Shown: positions 8,327 through 16,991 of the stretch, in pieces
How positions within the stretch are numbered: position 1 is the stretch's first letter
How the letters are laid out: every line of letters begins with the position of its first letter
Assembly: GCF_001038505.1 (NCBI RefSeq)
Contig: NZ_LDPY01000001.1
Location: forward strand, 3,596,001 to 3,660,000
Direction of reading: 5' to 3'
Length of the DNA stretch: 64,000 bases
DNA from: Puniceibacterium sp. IMCC21224
GTDB lineage: Bacteria > Pseudomonadota > Alphaproteobacteria > Rhodobacterales > Rhodobacteraceae
The notes under the pieces: generated by a model
Seen by the model: the letters and a program-made list of their open reading frames with translations, nothing else
What the model was told of the DNA's origin: nothing
The model's database searches: none
Position numbers and translations under genes: made by a program

Positions 8327-8749
8327 ATGAACCACAACGCCATCATCAACATCGCCAAGGCTCAGCTCGGCCTTGACGAGGACGATTACCGGGCGATGCT
8401 GGAACGGGTGACCGGGAAGGCATCGCTGCGACTGATGTCCGACGGGCAGAAGGGCAAGGTCCTTGCCGAGCTGAAGCGGATGGGTTTTCGCGTCAAGGCT
8501 GGCGGCAAGCGCCTTGCACCCTCACATCGGCTCTATATCCGCAAGCTCTGGGCTGTCTGGAAATCCTGTCATCGCCTGGGCGTGATCAAGAACGGGTCGC
8601 GTGAGGCGTTACGGGCGTTCTGTAAACGCTTTGTCGCGCCAAACGATCCGGACGTTGCGGTCGATCCCGATCTGCTGACCGAAGAGCAGGCCCGCCCCGT
8701 TATTGAAGCCCTTAAGGCCATGGAGCGGCGCGGGAAGGCCGCGTCGTGA
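8327..8749 (+). CDS. gemA: GemA-type regulatory protein
   Basis: This 140-residue protein matches the GemA family (DUF1018) of Mu-like phages: it opens with INIAKAQLGLDEDDYRAML, then LRLMSDGQKGKVLAELKRMG, then the LYIRKLWAVWKSC segment. Mu GemA was described as a modulator of host gene expression and DNA supercoiling. The biochemical activity of this copy is not evident from sequence. Its stop overlaps the methyltransferase start. Confidence 0.9.
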   Translation: MNHNAIINIAKAQLGLDEDDYRAMLERVTGKASLRLMSDGQKGKVLAELKRMGFRVKAGGKRLAPSHRLYIRKLWAVWKSCHRLGVIKNGSREALRAFCKRFVAPNDPDVAVDPDLLTEEQARPVIEALKAMERRGKAAS

Positions 8750-9357
8750 CCGACTGGCCCTTCGACACGCTGACACCTTTCCGGTACGGGGCCATCCTGG
8801 CAGACCCGCCCTGGGCCTATGCCATGCGGTCGAAAAAGGGCCATGCCAAAAGTCCCGAGGCGCATTACGAGACAATGGACCTGGACGAAATCAAGGCCTT
8901 GCCAGTCGCTCAGCTGGCTGGACCGGATTGCTATCTCTTCCTGTGGTCGACCTGGCCGCATGTGAAACAGGCTCTTGAGGTGCTGGAGGCGTGGTCGTTC
9001 ACCTATGTGACCGGTGGCGCGTGGCTCAAGCGCAGCACCACAGGCAAGGTTGCCATGGGCACTGGCTACGTGCTGCGATCGGCCAGTGAGCCCTACCTCG
9101 TCGGCAAGATCGGACGACCGCAAGTTGGATCCCGCAGCGAGCGCAATGTGATCCTTGCGCCCGAAGCCATCCCCGATCAGATCGACTCCCTGCGCCGTGA
9201 ACATTCCCGCAAGCCGCCCGAAATGCGTCAGATGATCGAGCGCCTGCGTCCGCGCAGCTATTACGCCGAGCTGTTTGGACGCGAAGCATGGGACGGCCAT
9301 GACGTCTGGGGCAATCAGGCAGATCGGTTCGACACCGAGGTTCGGGCGAATGTCTGA
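8746..9357 (+). CDS. MT-A70 family adenine methyltransferase
   Basis: This 203-residue protein has the MT-A70 catalytic DPPW (ILADPPWAY, residues 20-28) and the typical LFLWSTWPHVKQALEVLEAW block, ending with a SYYAELFGRE ... HDVWGNQ motif. It would transfer a methyl group from SAM to adenine N6 in DNA. In phages such enzymes can protect DNA from restriction or tune promoters. The start is GTG at 8746, overlapping GemA. No cognate nuclease is nearby, so it is probably solitary. Confidence 0.9.
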   Translation: MTDWPFDTLTPFRYGAILADPPWAYAMRSKKGHAKSPEAHYETMDLDEIKALPVAQLAGPDCYLFLWSTWPHVKQALEVLEAWSFTYVTGGAWLKRSTTGKVAMGTGYVLRSASEPYLVGKIGRPQVGSRSERNVILAPEAIPDQIDSLRREHSRKPPEMRQMIERLRPRSYYAELFGREAWDGHDVWGNQADRFDTEVRANV

Positions 9358-9745
9358 AAACCTTCCCGTCCGGCTCGAAGATATCCCGCGATCGCTGATC
9401 GACGTGGCCGAGACCCTCGGCATGCCGCTGGCGCTTGAGCTGATGTCACATTTCGGCGGGCAGCAGCTGGATTTTCCGAAGGCACCAAAGCCGGATCACA
9501 AGATACTTGTTGCCATCGGCGAAGAGCGCGGGCGCGCGCTGTGCCAGTTTCTTCGTGGCGAAAAAATCTACATTCCCCATGCGCGCAGTCAGTCGGTTCC
9601 GCTCCAGATCGCCGAATTGTCCGGCGCGGGCCTCACAAGAAACGAGATTGCACAGCAACTCGGGATCTCCGAGCGGCACGTCCGCAGGGTCGCCAACCGC
9701 AAGGGCCGGTCGGACCGCAGACAACTCAGTTTCTTCGAGGACTGA
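9350..9745 (+). CDS. Mor-type transcription activator
   Basis: This 131-residue protein resembles the Mor/C activators that switch Mu-like phages to middle and late expression. It has an N-terminal helical dimerisation part (DIPRSLIDVAETLGMPLALELM ... FGGQQLDFPK, residues 11-47, given in two blocks) and a C-terminal HTH (GLTRNEIAQQLGISERHVRR). The gene starts 8 bases before the end of the methyltransferase gene. It is the last early/middle gene, and the first copy of the 16-bp dyad follows its stop by 4 bases, so this protein is the obvious candidate to bind that dyad. The dyad link is inference. Confidence 0.85.
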   Translation: MSENLPVRLEDIPRSLIDVAETLGMPLALELMSHFGGQQLDFPKAPKPDHKILVAIGEERGRALCQFLRGEKIYIPHARSQSVPLQIAELSGAGLTRNEIAQQLGISERHVRRVANRKGRSDRRQLSFFED

Positions 9746-9749
9746 CCTA

Positions 9750-9765
9750 CCGGACATAGGTCCGG
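9750..9765. promoter_or_regulatory. 16-bp dyad, copy 1 (before lysis/packaging module)
   Basis: CCGGACATAGGTCCGG is a 6-bp inverted repeat around ATAG. It lies in the gap between the Mor-type gene and the endolysin, ending 63 bp before the endolysin ATG. The same 16-mer occurs at 16917 and, inverted, at 32131, each 59-76 bp before a late gene. Confidence 0.55.
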
Positions 9766-9828
9766 CCCAGCCGGTTTCACATGTCGGGTAGACCTCCAGC
9801 AGGCAAAACCCTGACCCGAGGAATCCGC

Positions 9829-10860
9829 ATGTCCTACACCTTCACCAAACCGAACCGCCGTGTGACCCGTGTGTTCATTCACTGTTCGGCGTCCGACAAT
9901 CCCGATCATGACAATGCTGCAACCATCGACCGCTGGCACAAGGCAAACGGCTGGTCTGGAATCGGCTACCACATCTTCGGACGCAAGGCGGGGGTCTTTG
10001 AGACTGGGCGTGATATCGAAAAGGTGCCGGCCGCGCAGGGTGGCAACAACCTGAACACGATTGCGATCTGCCTGCACGGCCTGGCAGTCGATCTCTTTAC
10101 CCAGGACCAGTTCGACGCGCTGAGGGATCTCTGCGACCAGATCAATCGGGCCTATGGCGGCGGTATCACCTTTCACGGCCATTGCGAGGTGGCGAACAAG
10201 ACCTGTCCGGTGTTCGATTACCGCGCGGTTCTCGGCCTTGACGCAAAAGGTCGCATGACGATCCCGATCCGGCCTATGGGTGCCATCTCGCCGCCCGCTC
10301 AGCATCGGGATTTTGGTTTACCGGAACTGCCTGGGCGCATGCTGAAGCTCGGCGATCGCGGTGAGGATGTGAAATTACTGCAACGGCAGCTGACTGACCT
10401 TGGCTATCTGCCTGGCACCTGCGACGGGATTTTCGGAAAACTGACGCGATCTGCGGTGCTGGCGCTTCAGGCCGACAACAATCTGGTGACGGATGGCCTG
10501 GTCGGACCGGTGACGGCGGAATTGCTGGCCACGCCAGCCAAGCGGGAACAAGCGCCCGAGCGGGGCTCCGCCTCACTTCTGTCTCTCGCAGGCAGCGGCA
10601 GTCGCATTGCCGCGGCTTCGCTTTCGACCGGCGTGGCGGGGCTGACCCTGACCGGCGGCGGCGTTCTGGCATTGATCGAGCAGCTGACCGGAGCGGTGGA
10701 CGAAGCGGGCGGTATCGCGACCCCGGCGCAGGACCTTCTGGCGACCCATGGCCCTGTCGTCGGCGGAGTGGCAATTGCGCTCGGCCTGTTTACCGCCTGG
10801 CAGAGCGCCCGTGCGGGCATGGCCCGCGTCGCGGACCACCGCTCCGGAAAGACGCTCTGA
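9829..10860 (+). CDS. endolysin: amidase_2, peptidoglycan-binding domain and membrane tail
   Basis: This 343-residue protein has three parts. Residues about 1-145 form an N-acetylmuramoyl-L-alanine amidase fold (VTRVFIHCSAS with the first zinc His; TFHGHCEVANKTCP with the later ligands). Residues about 165-235 hold a peptidoglycan-binding domain (LKLGDRGEDVKLLQRQLTDL ... GIFGKLTRSAVLALQ). A C-terminal part contains two hydrophobic spans (ASLSTGVAGLTLTGGGVLAL and GPVVGGVAIALGLFTAW). The start at 9829 has CGAGGAA upstream; 9781 is a weaker alternative. The membrane tail is unusual for a soluble endolysin and suggests a membrane-tethered or holin-like endolysin. Confidence 0.88.
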   Translation: MSYTFTKPNRRVTRVFIHCSASDNPDHDNAATIDRWHKANGWSGIGYHIFGRKAGVFETGRDIEKVPAAQGGNNLNTIAICLHGLAVDLFTQDQFDALRDLCDQINRAYGGGITFHGHCEVANKTCPVFDYRAVLGLDAKGRMTIPIRPMGAISPPAQHRDFGLPELPGRMLKLGDRGEDVKLLQRQLTDLGYLPGTCDGIFGKLTRSAVLALQADNNLVTDGLVGPVTAELLATPAKREQAPERGSASLLSLAGSGSRIAAASLSTGVAGLTLTGGGVLALIEQLTGAVDEAGGIATPAQDLLATHGPVVGGVAIALGLFTAWQSARAGMARVADHRSGKTL

Positions 10861-10918
10861 ACAACCAGATGAAAAGGGGGCGCCTGATGCCCGGTCCATC
10901 CCGAAGCCTGGCATCTGT

Positions 10919-10951
10919 ACCCCGCCCCGCTGCCCACCGGGCGGGGTCTTT
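10919..10951 (+). terminator. hairpin between endolysin and terminase
   Basis: A perfect 9-bp stem ACCCCGCCC / GGGCGGGGT with an 11-base loop is followed by CTTT. It lies 58 bp after the endolysin stop and 21 bp before the small-terminase start. It is the most terminator-like structure in the prophage apart from the right-end hairpin, though the T-run is short. Confidence 0.55.
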
Positions 10952-10971
10952 GACGTGGAAAGGATTCGCGT

Positions 10972-11469
10972 ATGGCCAATGACGACAAGCGCCGCAAGGC
11001 CCGGTCCGACTATGTCTACCGGCGGATGAACGGCGTCACGATCGCCCTGGCGCACGGCATCCATCCCGCGACCTTTGCGCGCTGGAAGAAAAAGGCGCTG
11101 GCGAATGGCGACAACTGGGATATCGCACGCTCTGCCTCGATCATCGCGGGCGAAGGCGTCGAGACGGTTGTTTCCTCGGTGGTCGAAGATTTCATGATGA
11201 TGGCCCAGACGCTGCTGGAGGATATCAAGCACGGCGACGGCACCACGGAACTGAAGGTCAAACACTTGGTCTCGCTGGCCGATGCGATGACCAAGATGAC
11301 CTCGGCCGCAGGCAAACTGGCCCCGAAAATTTCCGAGCTGGGTGTTGCACAGCATGTGCTTCAGGAGTTGCTGCGCTTTGTGCAGGAAAACTATCCGCAA
11401 CACGCCTCGGCCATCATCGAGATCATCGAGCCGTTCGGTGATCGCCTGACAGAGCTGTACGCCACATGA
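10972..11469 (+). CDS. terminase small subunit, DUF1804 family
   Basis: This 165-residue protein starts MANDDKRRKARSDYVYRRM and has an HTH-like segment (VTIALAHGIHPATFARWKKK) followed by a long helical region, as in DUF1804 proteins that precede the large terminase in Mu-like phages. It should recognise phage DNA and recruit the packaging motor. AAAGGA lies 10 bases before the ATG, and the gene overlaps the large subunit by 4 bases. Confidence 0.88.
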   Translation: MANDDKRRKARSDYVYRRMNGVTIALAHGIHPATFARWKKKALANGDNWDIARSASIIAGEGVETVVSSVVEDFMMMAQTLLEDIKHGDGTTELKVKHLVSLADAMTKMTSAAGKLAPKISELGVAQHVLQELLRFVQENYPQHASAIIEIIEPFGDRLTELYAT

Positions 11470-13118
11470 TCAAGCAACCCCGTCTCAAGGCTGCGATCAG
11501 TGCCAAGGACTTTCGCGAGTCGCTGGCCAATATGGCAGAAGGCTTTGCCCGCTGGATCGATCTGTCGGTGTCAGCCTTTCCCGCCGATGCCTCGGCACGG
11601 GCAGAGCGTCAGAAATCCGTCGCGGATCGGGACACCGGCTTCCAGTTTTTCATGGAGACCTATCTTCCGCACTACGTAAAGGGCGAACACAGCCTGTTTC
11701 ACCAGCACGTCTTTGCCCGTGTGCCTGAGATCCTTGCCAGCGACAGAGGTGTGCGGGATCTGTTCATCGCGCCGCGTGGCTCGTCAAAATCGACCCACCT
11801 CAGTCTGGGGTTCGCGCTCTATTGCATCGTGACGGGCCGCAAGAAGTACATTCTTGAGGTCTGTGACGTCTATGAGCAGGCAGCGCTGCTGCTGGAAGCC
11901 ATCAAGGCCGAGCTGACCAGCAACGCCCGCCTGAAGTACGATTTCGAGAATGCCTGCGGTCCGGGGCGGGTCTGGCGGGAAGGTGAAATCGTAACGCGCA
12001 ACGGCATCCGCGTCGAAGGCCTTGGTGCGGCGAAGAAGATCCGGGGCCGTCGGCATGGTCCGTTTCGTCCCGACTTGATGTTCTTTGACGATCTGGAAAA
12101 CGACGAGAACGTGCGCTCGCCCGAACAACGCAAGAAGCTGGAAAGCTGGATCGCGCGTGCCGCATTGAAGGTCGGACCGCCAGACGGGTCGATGGATGTG
12201 ATCTGGGTCGGGACCGTTCTGCACTTTGATGCTGTCCTGGTCCGGGCGGCAAAGTCGCCTGTCTGGAAGGTGACCGAGTTTCAGGCGATCGTCAGCTGGC
12301 CCGACCGGATGGACCTCTGGGACCTGTTCGAGGAGGTCTACAACAACGACGGCGAAGATGCCGCCCGTGCCTTCTACGAGAAGGCCCACATCCAGATGGA
12401 CGCCGGTGCCGTCGTGAATTGGCCAGCGGTGCAGCCGCTGATCTTCCTGATGCTGGAGCGCGCGGCATCCCACGATGCCTTCCAGAGCGAATACCAGAAC
12501 AAGCCGCTCTCCGACGGCAATCCGTTTACCAAGCTGATCTATTGGTCTGCCAGAAAGCCGGATCTGGTCTTCTTCGGCGCGGTCGATCCCTCGCTTGGCA
12601 AGGCGGGCAAGGGCCGTGACCCTTCGGCCATATTGGTCGGTGGATTCGATCGCCTGACCGGGCGGCTGGATGTGATTGAGGCGTCGATCCGCCGCCGTCT
12701 GCCCGATATCATCGTTTCGGACACCATCGCCATGCAGCGCGACTACCGCTGTCTTTTGTGGTTCATCGAAGCGGTGCAGTTTCAGGAGTTCCTGCGGACC
12801 ACTCTGATGACCGAGGCCGCAAAGCAGGGAATCGGGATCTCTGCCATTCCGATCATTCCGCACACCGACAAGAACCTGCGCATTGAGCGCCTGCAGCCGC
12901 CGGTCGCGGCTGGGCTGATCCGTTTCAACATGGGCCACACGACGCTGATCGATCAGCTCCAGCAATGGCCGAATGCCGATCATGATGACGGGCCGGACTG
13001 TCTCGACATGCTCTGGCAGAACGCACTGCACTATTCGGGTGGCGTCGCAGGTGGCGGTGGCGGGATCATGACATCGCAGTCGGGCGGCTCCGGCAAGCTG
13101 GGAGACTACAGGCTATGA
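11466..13118 (+). CDS. terminase large subunit
   Basis: This 550-residue packaging motor has an ATPase domain with a Walker A-like loop FIAPRGSSKST (about residue 100) and acidic Walker B PDLMFFDDLEND (about 200). It also has an RNase-H-fold nuclease domain (FFGAVDPSLGKAGKGRDPSA near 370 with the first catalytic Asp; DHDDGPDCLDMLW near 503-515 with late acidic residues). In Mu-like phages it packages by headful from integrated copies. It overlaps both neighbours. A fragment of this gene (about 75 codons) is in the remnant at 54563-54784. Confidence 0.93.
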   Translation: MIKQPRLKAAISAKDFRESLANMAEGFARWIDLSVSAFPADASARAERQKSVADRDTGFQFFMETYLPHYVKGEHSLFHQHVFARVPEILASDRGVRDLFIAPRGSSKSTHLSLGFALYCIVTGRKKYILEVCDVYEQAALLLEAIKAELTSNARLKYDFENACGPGRVWREGEIVTRNGIRVEGLGAAKKIRGRRHGPFRPDLMFFDDLENDENVRSPEQRKKLESWIARAALKVGPPDGSMDVIWVGTVLHFDAVLVRAAKSPVWKVTEFQAIVSWPDRMDLWDLFEEVYNNDGEDAARAFYEKAHIQMDAGAVVNWPAVQPLIFLMLERAASHDAFQSEYQNKPLSDGNPFTKLIYWSARKPDLVFFGAVDPSLGKAGKGRDPSAILVGGFDRLTGRLDVIEASIRRRLPDIIVSDTIAMQRDYRCLLWFIEAVQFQEFLRTTLMTEAAKQGIGISAIPIIPHTDKNLRIERLQPPVAAGLIRFNMGHTTLIDQLQQWPNADHDDGPDCLDMLWQNALHYSGGVAGGGGGIMTSQSGGSGKLGDYRL

Positions 13119-16033
13119 AGGTCAAGAACGACAAGCTGAAAAAATCCGGGCGCAAGAATCTGCCGTCTCAGGCTGGCATGCTGATCGCCAATGCCCGCAA
13201 CGACATCACTATCCCGTTCTTCAGCACCACGCTGCAGCCGATCGATGATACACTCCTGGCGCGTGGCGGCGGCAAGGGCCTCAAGCTCTATGACGAGATT
13301 GAACGGGACACCCACGCGTTTGCCATGCTGCAGAAGCGCAAGAAGACACTGGTGGCGCGGACCTGGGAGGTTGAGCCTGCCTCGGACGCCAATCTGGACG
13401 TCGAAGCGGCCGAGGTGGTGCGCGAGTTTCTTGACGCTCTGCCGTTTGATCGGATTTGCGAGGATCTTCTGGACGCCACCCTGAAAGGATTCGCGATCAG
13501 CGAAGTGGTCTGGGCGCGCGACGGCAATCGGATCCGGCCCGTCGACGTTGTGCCCCACGACCAGCGCCGCTTTGCGTTTGGCGAGGACTGGCGCCCGCGT
13601 CTGCTGACCCATACCAACATCCTGCACGGCGAGGAGTTGCCGGACCGCAAGTTCCTCGTTCACCGCTTCGGCGTGAAGGGCAACAATCCCTACGGTCTCG
13701 GGCTTGGCACCCGCCTGTTCTGGCCGGTGTTTTTCAAGCGCGAGGGCATCTCCTTCTGGCTGCACTTCCTCGAAAAGTTCGCGGGCCCGACCGCCGTGGC
13801 CGAGATGCCTTACGGCCAGGACAGCGCCGAGCAGCGCCGGATGCTCAACACCCTCGATCAGATCCGGACCGCGTCCTCGATCGTCTTGCCGATCGGCAGC
13901 GACGTCAAATTCCTCGAAGCGACACGGTCAGGCACCGTCACGTATCAGGATTTCCTGACGTACTGGGACAAGCAGATCTCGATCTGTGTGAATGGCGAGA
14001 CGCTGACCACGGATTTAGGAAAATCCGGGTCCAGAGCAGCATCGCAGACCCATGAGCAGATGCTGGAGAACCTGGTCGACAGCGACGGGGATCTTCTGTC
14101 GGACAGCCTGCGCGAGCAACTGTTGACGTGGATTGTGGATTACAACGTGCCGGGTGCCGCCGTGCCGCGCATCTGGCGCATCCGGGCAAAGAACGAAACC
14201 GACGCCGCCAACACCCGCAAGGCGAAGGCCGACGCGGCAAAGAATGTTGACGCGGCCCTGACCAAAGTTGTGTCCTCCTCAGCCAGATTCGACAATGATG
14301 ACGATGCACGCGAATACATTACGTCGTTCGAGCTGACCGACGGGTTGTCGGAGCGCGTCATTGATCAGCTGGTTGCGACCCGGTCGAATCCGCTGCCGTC
14401 GCAGGATCCGATCGTCCTTGATCCGGCGCAGCCACGTGATCCGGAGTTCTCGGATTCCTCCGACCCGCTCAAAAAAAAAGCCCTGAGCCACGTCTGCCTG
14501 GCCGAAGATGAAGGGTCTGTGGCGCGGATTGCTGGGCAGCTCGCCGCGCTTTCCCGACCGCATGTCGAGCGCCGTCTTCGGGCGATCCGCACTGCAGTAA
14601 ATGAAGCCGATCCGGCGCAGGTGATGCGCAACCTGCTGGCCCTTGCCGCGCGCTGGACGCCGGACGCGCAGGCCCGGTTGATTGGCGACGCACTTGAGCT
14701 CGCGGCGTGGGAAGGCCGCGACGCCGTGTTCCGGGACGCGGAAGGCACCGGTTTCGCCACAGAGGTCAGCGGCCAGCCATTTCAGGAGCAGATCGACTTC
14801 CTGCGTCAGAAACGCATTGCCCCGTCGAAGGTCTGGACGGATACCCTGCGCGGCCACCACGACCGCAAGTTCGTGGTGGCCGGTGCCACCGATCTGGCGC
14901 TGGTCGAGGATTTCAAGAACGCGGTGGCCCAGGCGATCGATACCTGGGATGAAAAGGCATTTGCCCGCGACTTCGACCAGATCGTCGAAAAACATGGTTG
15001 GTCGTATAATGGCGGGCGGGAATGGCGCATCCGCACGATCTTTGCCACCAACATCCGGACAAGCTTCATGGCTGGTCGTCTGCGCCAGATGCGCGATCCG
15101 GACGTGGTTCGGCTGCGGCCCTACTGGCAGTACCGGCATGGCGACGCGGGCACCCCGATCACGCCGCGCCCGCAGCATCTGGCCTGGGACAAGCTTGTGC
15201 TGATGTGGGATGATCCGTTCTGGGAGACGCATTTTCCGCCCAACGACTGGCTCTGCAGCTGCGGTGTGCGCACTTTGTCCAAAGGCGATCTAAAGCGTCT
15301 GGGCAAGGACGGGCCGGACAAATCGCCCGAGATTGTCATGGAGCCGATCCTGGACAAGACCAGCGGCCAACCATCGGAAAAGCCCAAAGGTGTAGGCTAT
15401 GGCTGGGACTATCAGCCGGGCAATCACTGGGAACAGGGGCTTGTCCCATCCCAACTGATTGACGAGGTCGACGGCCTTACTCTGGTCAATCCGAAAATGG
15501 TCGTGGAGATAGACAAGCCCGAGCCGCTGGACGATCTGTTGGCGGCATCTGTGCCGTTCACCTCGCAAGCCATGGCAGAAGGGCTGGCGGACGAGGATTA
15601 CGTCCGTGGCTTCCTGCGCCCGTTCGGGGCTGACATCGGAAGAGCCGTTCTGTTCGAGGACAATGCAGGTGGGCGAATTCCGGTTTCCGACGAATTGTTC
15701 CGCAATGCCCAGGGCAACTGGAAAGTCGGCAAGCGCGACCGGGCTACCCTGACGCCGCTGCTGGCCGAAGCTCTTATGGATCCTGACGAGATCTGGCTTG
15801 GCGTGACCCGGCGCCCGGATCCTGCCGACAAGGAACATGAGGAGCTTATCGTTGATCGCCGCTATATTCGAACCGACAGCGCTACCGGTCTTCTGATCGT
15901 CTACCAGGTCGGCCAGCGCTTTTGGGAGGCGATCACCGCGTTCAACCTGACGACCAGAAACGGCAAGCCGGATCTGCGCGCCCTGGACAAGCGGCGTGGC
16001 GGAAAACTTTTGTGGAAGAGGCCCAAGAAATGA
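13115..16033 (+). CDS. portal (DUF935) / gpF head morphogenesis / PBECR-type nuclease fusion
   Basis: This 972-residue protein joins parts that are often separate genes. Residues about 10-440 match the DUF935 (Mu gp29) portal. Residues about 555-740 match the gpF/SPP1 gp7 minor head protein, with the PFWETHFPPNDWLCSCG box near 702. The C-terminus (about 820-972; DPDEIWLGVTRRPDP ... RRYIR ... VYQVGQRFWEAITAF) resembles the Phage-Barnase-EndoU-ColicinE5/D-RelE (PBECR) class of nuclease-like domains. It would form the portal vertex and carry a nuclease-like domain into the virion. No internal stop or frameshift is visible over the joins. Confidence 0.88.
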   Translation: MKVKNDKLKKSGRKNLPSQAGMLIANARNDITIPFFSTTLQPIDDTLLARGGGKGLKLYDEIERDTHAFAMLQKRKKTLVARTWEVEPASDANLDVEAAEVVREFLDALPFDRICEDLLDATLKGFAISEVVWARDGNRIRPVDVVPHDQRRFAFGEDWRPRLLTHTNILHGEELPDRKFLVHRFGVKGNNPYGLGLGTRLFWPVFFKREGISFWLHFLEKFAGPTAVAEMPYGQDSAEQRRMLNTLDQIRTASSIVLPIGSDVKFLEATRSGTVTYQDFLTYWDKQISICVNGETLTTDLGKSGSRAASQTHEQMLENLVDSDGDLLSDSLREQLLTWIVDYNVPGAAVPRIWRIRAKNETDAANTRKAKADAAKNVDAALTKVVSSSARFDNDDDAREYITSFELTDGLSERVIDQLVATRSNPLPSQDPIVLDPAQPRDPEFSDSSDPLKKKALSHVCLAEDEGSVARIAGQLAALSRPHVERRLRAIRTAVNEADPAQVMRNLLALAARWTPDAQARLIGDALELAAWEGRDAVFRDAEGTGFATEVSGQPFQEQIDFLRQKRIAPSKVWTDTLRGHHDRKFVVAGATDLALVEDFKNAVAQAIDTWDEKAFARDFDQIVEKHGWSYNGGREWRIRTIFATNIRTSFMAGRLRQMRDPDVVRLRPYWQYRHGDAGTPITPRPQHLAWDKLVLMWDDPFWETHFPPNDWLCSCGVRTLSKGDLKRLGKDGPDKSPEIVMEPILDKTSGQPSEKPKGVGYGWDYQPGNHWEQGLVPSQLIDEVDGLTLVNPKMVVEIDKPEPLDDLLAASVPFTSQAMAEGLADEDYVRGFLRPFGADIGRAVLFEDNAGGRIPVSDELFRNAQGNWKVGKRDRATLTPLLAEALMDPDEIWLGVTRRPDPADKEHEELIVDRRYIRTDSATGLLIVYQVGQRFWEAITAFNLTTRNGKPDLRALDKRRGGKLLWKRPKK

Positions 16034-16142
16034 CGGGCCGGGGTGATCCGGCCCGCGTGCCAGAGCACTTCGCTGGACCATCACCGGTCGTCATCGCGCG
16101 TCTGACATCACGAACATGCGCTCAACTGAAGGAAAATTCAAG

Positions 16143-16730
16143 ATGACCGGGATCAGTGTCACAGTCGAGATCGACGACGCCGAACTTCGCGCGAAGTTGC
16201 AGGACATGATCGGACGGATGGACAGGCCGGTGGGCTTTTTCAAGAATGTTGGCGAGCACCTGCTGAATTCGACCCGCGACAACTTTGAATCCGAAAGCTC
16301 GCCGGACGGCGTGCCCTGGGCACAACTCAAGCCCGCGACGGTCCGGGCGCGCCAGAAGCGCAAACAAACCCCGATCAAGATCCTTCAGGCCACCAAGAAC
16401 ACTGGATTGATGGCATCGATCAACCATCGGACCATGGAGGTGGGCGACGGCCAGGTCAGCATCGGCTCGCCCAAGGTCTACGCCGCGATTCACCAGCTGG
16501 GCGGCACGATCAAGAAGGCGGCGCGTCAGGCAACGATCTACCAGAATTACGACAAGCGGACTGATACCTTCGATCCGACTTTTCGCAGGAAGTCGAAATC
16601 GAACTTCGCCAGCGAGGTGACCATTCCCGCCCATGAGATCACCATTCCCGCGCGGCCCTATCTCGGGGTCTCGGCCGAGGATCAGGAGATCATCATAGAA
16701 ATAGCCGATGCCTGGCTGAACGAGCCCTGA
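16143..16730 (+). CDS. virion morphogenesis protein, Mu gpG-like
   Basis: This 195-residue protein matches the Mu gpG (phage virion morphogenesis/tail completion) family: MTGISVTVEIDDAELRAKLQ, then SPDGVPWAQLKPATVRAR, then VYAAIHQLGGTIK and IPARPYLGVSAED. The family is thought to act at the head-tail junction. The start at 16143 is used; an upstream in-frame start at 16116 (shown by residues MRSTEGKFK) is possible. Confidence 0.88.
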   Translation: MTGISVTVEIDDAELRAKLQDMIGRMDRPVGFFKNVGEHLLNSTRDNFESESSPDGVPWAQLKPATVRARQKRKQTPIKILQATKNTGLMASINHRTMEVGDGQVSIGSPKVYAAIHQLGGTIKKAARQATIYQNYDKRTDTFDPTFRRKSKSNFASEVTIPAHEITIPARPYLGVSAEDQEIIIEIADAWLNEP

Positions 16731-16916
16731 AAACCGTCTCCTGAAAATGGCCCGCTGAGCGCTATCTCGCCGTGACCCGCCCAAGTCCCCCGGCGAAGTC
16801 GAGAACCCCCGTTAAGGTGCCGTTATAAACGCTCTGAGCCCCAATCTCACGGCATGGGGTCCAGCCGCAGCGCACGGACGGATCCGGTTCGCTGCCAGTC
16901 GTCCCGATTGTCCGGA

Positions 16917-16932
16917 CCGGACATAGGTCCGG
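16917..16932. promoter_or_regulatory. 16-bp dyad, copy 2 (before protease/capsid module)
   Basis: CCGGACATAGGTCCGG sits in a 261-bp gap between gpG and the protease, the largest gap in the structural genes, ending 59 bp before the protease ATG. A further CCGGACC immediately upstream (16912-16918) extends the symmetry. No other gene is seen in the gap (16731-16991), which also contains the AT-richer GTTATAAAC at 16824. Confidence 0.55.
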
Positions 16933-16991
16933 TTAACCCACGTTCCCGCGCCTGCCATGGTCCCACCAGCACCTCAGCCTGGATGGATACA

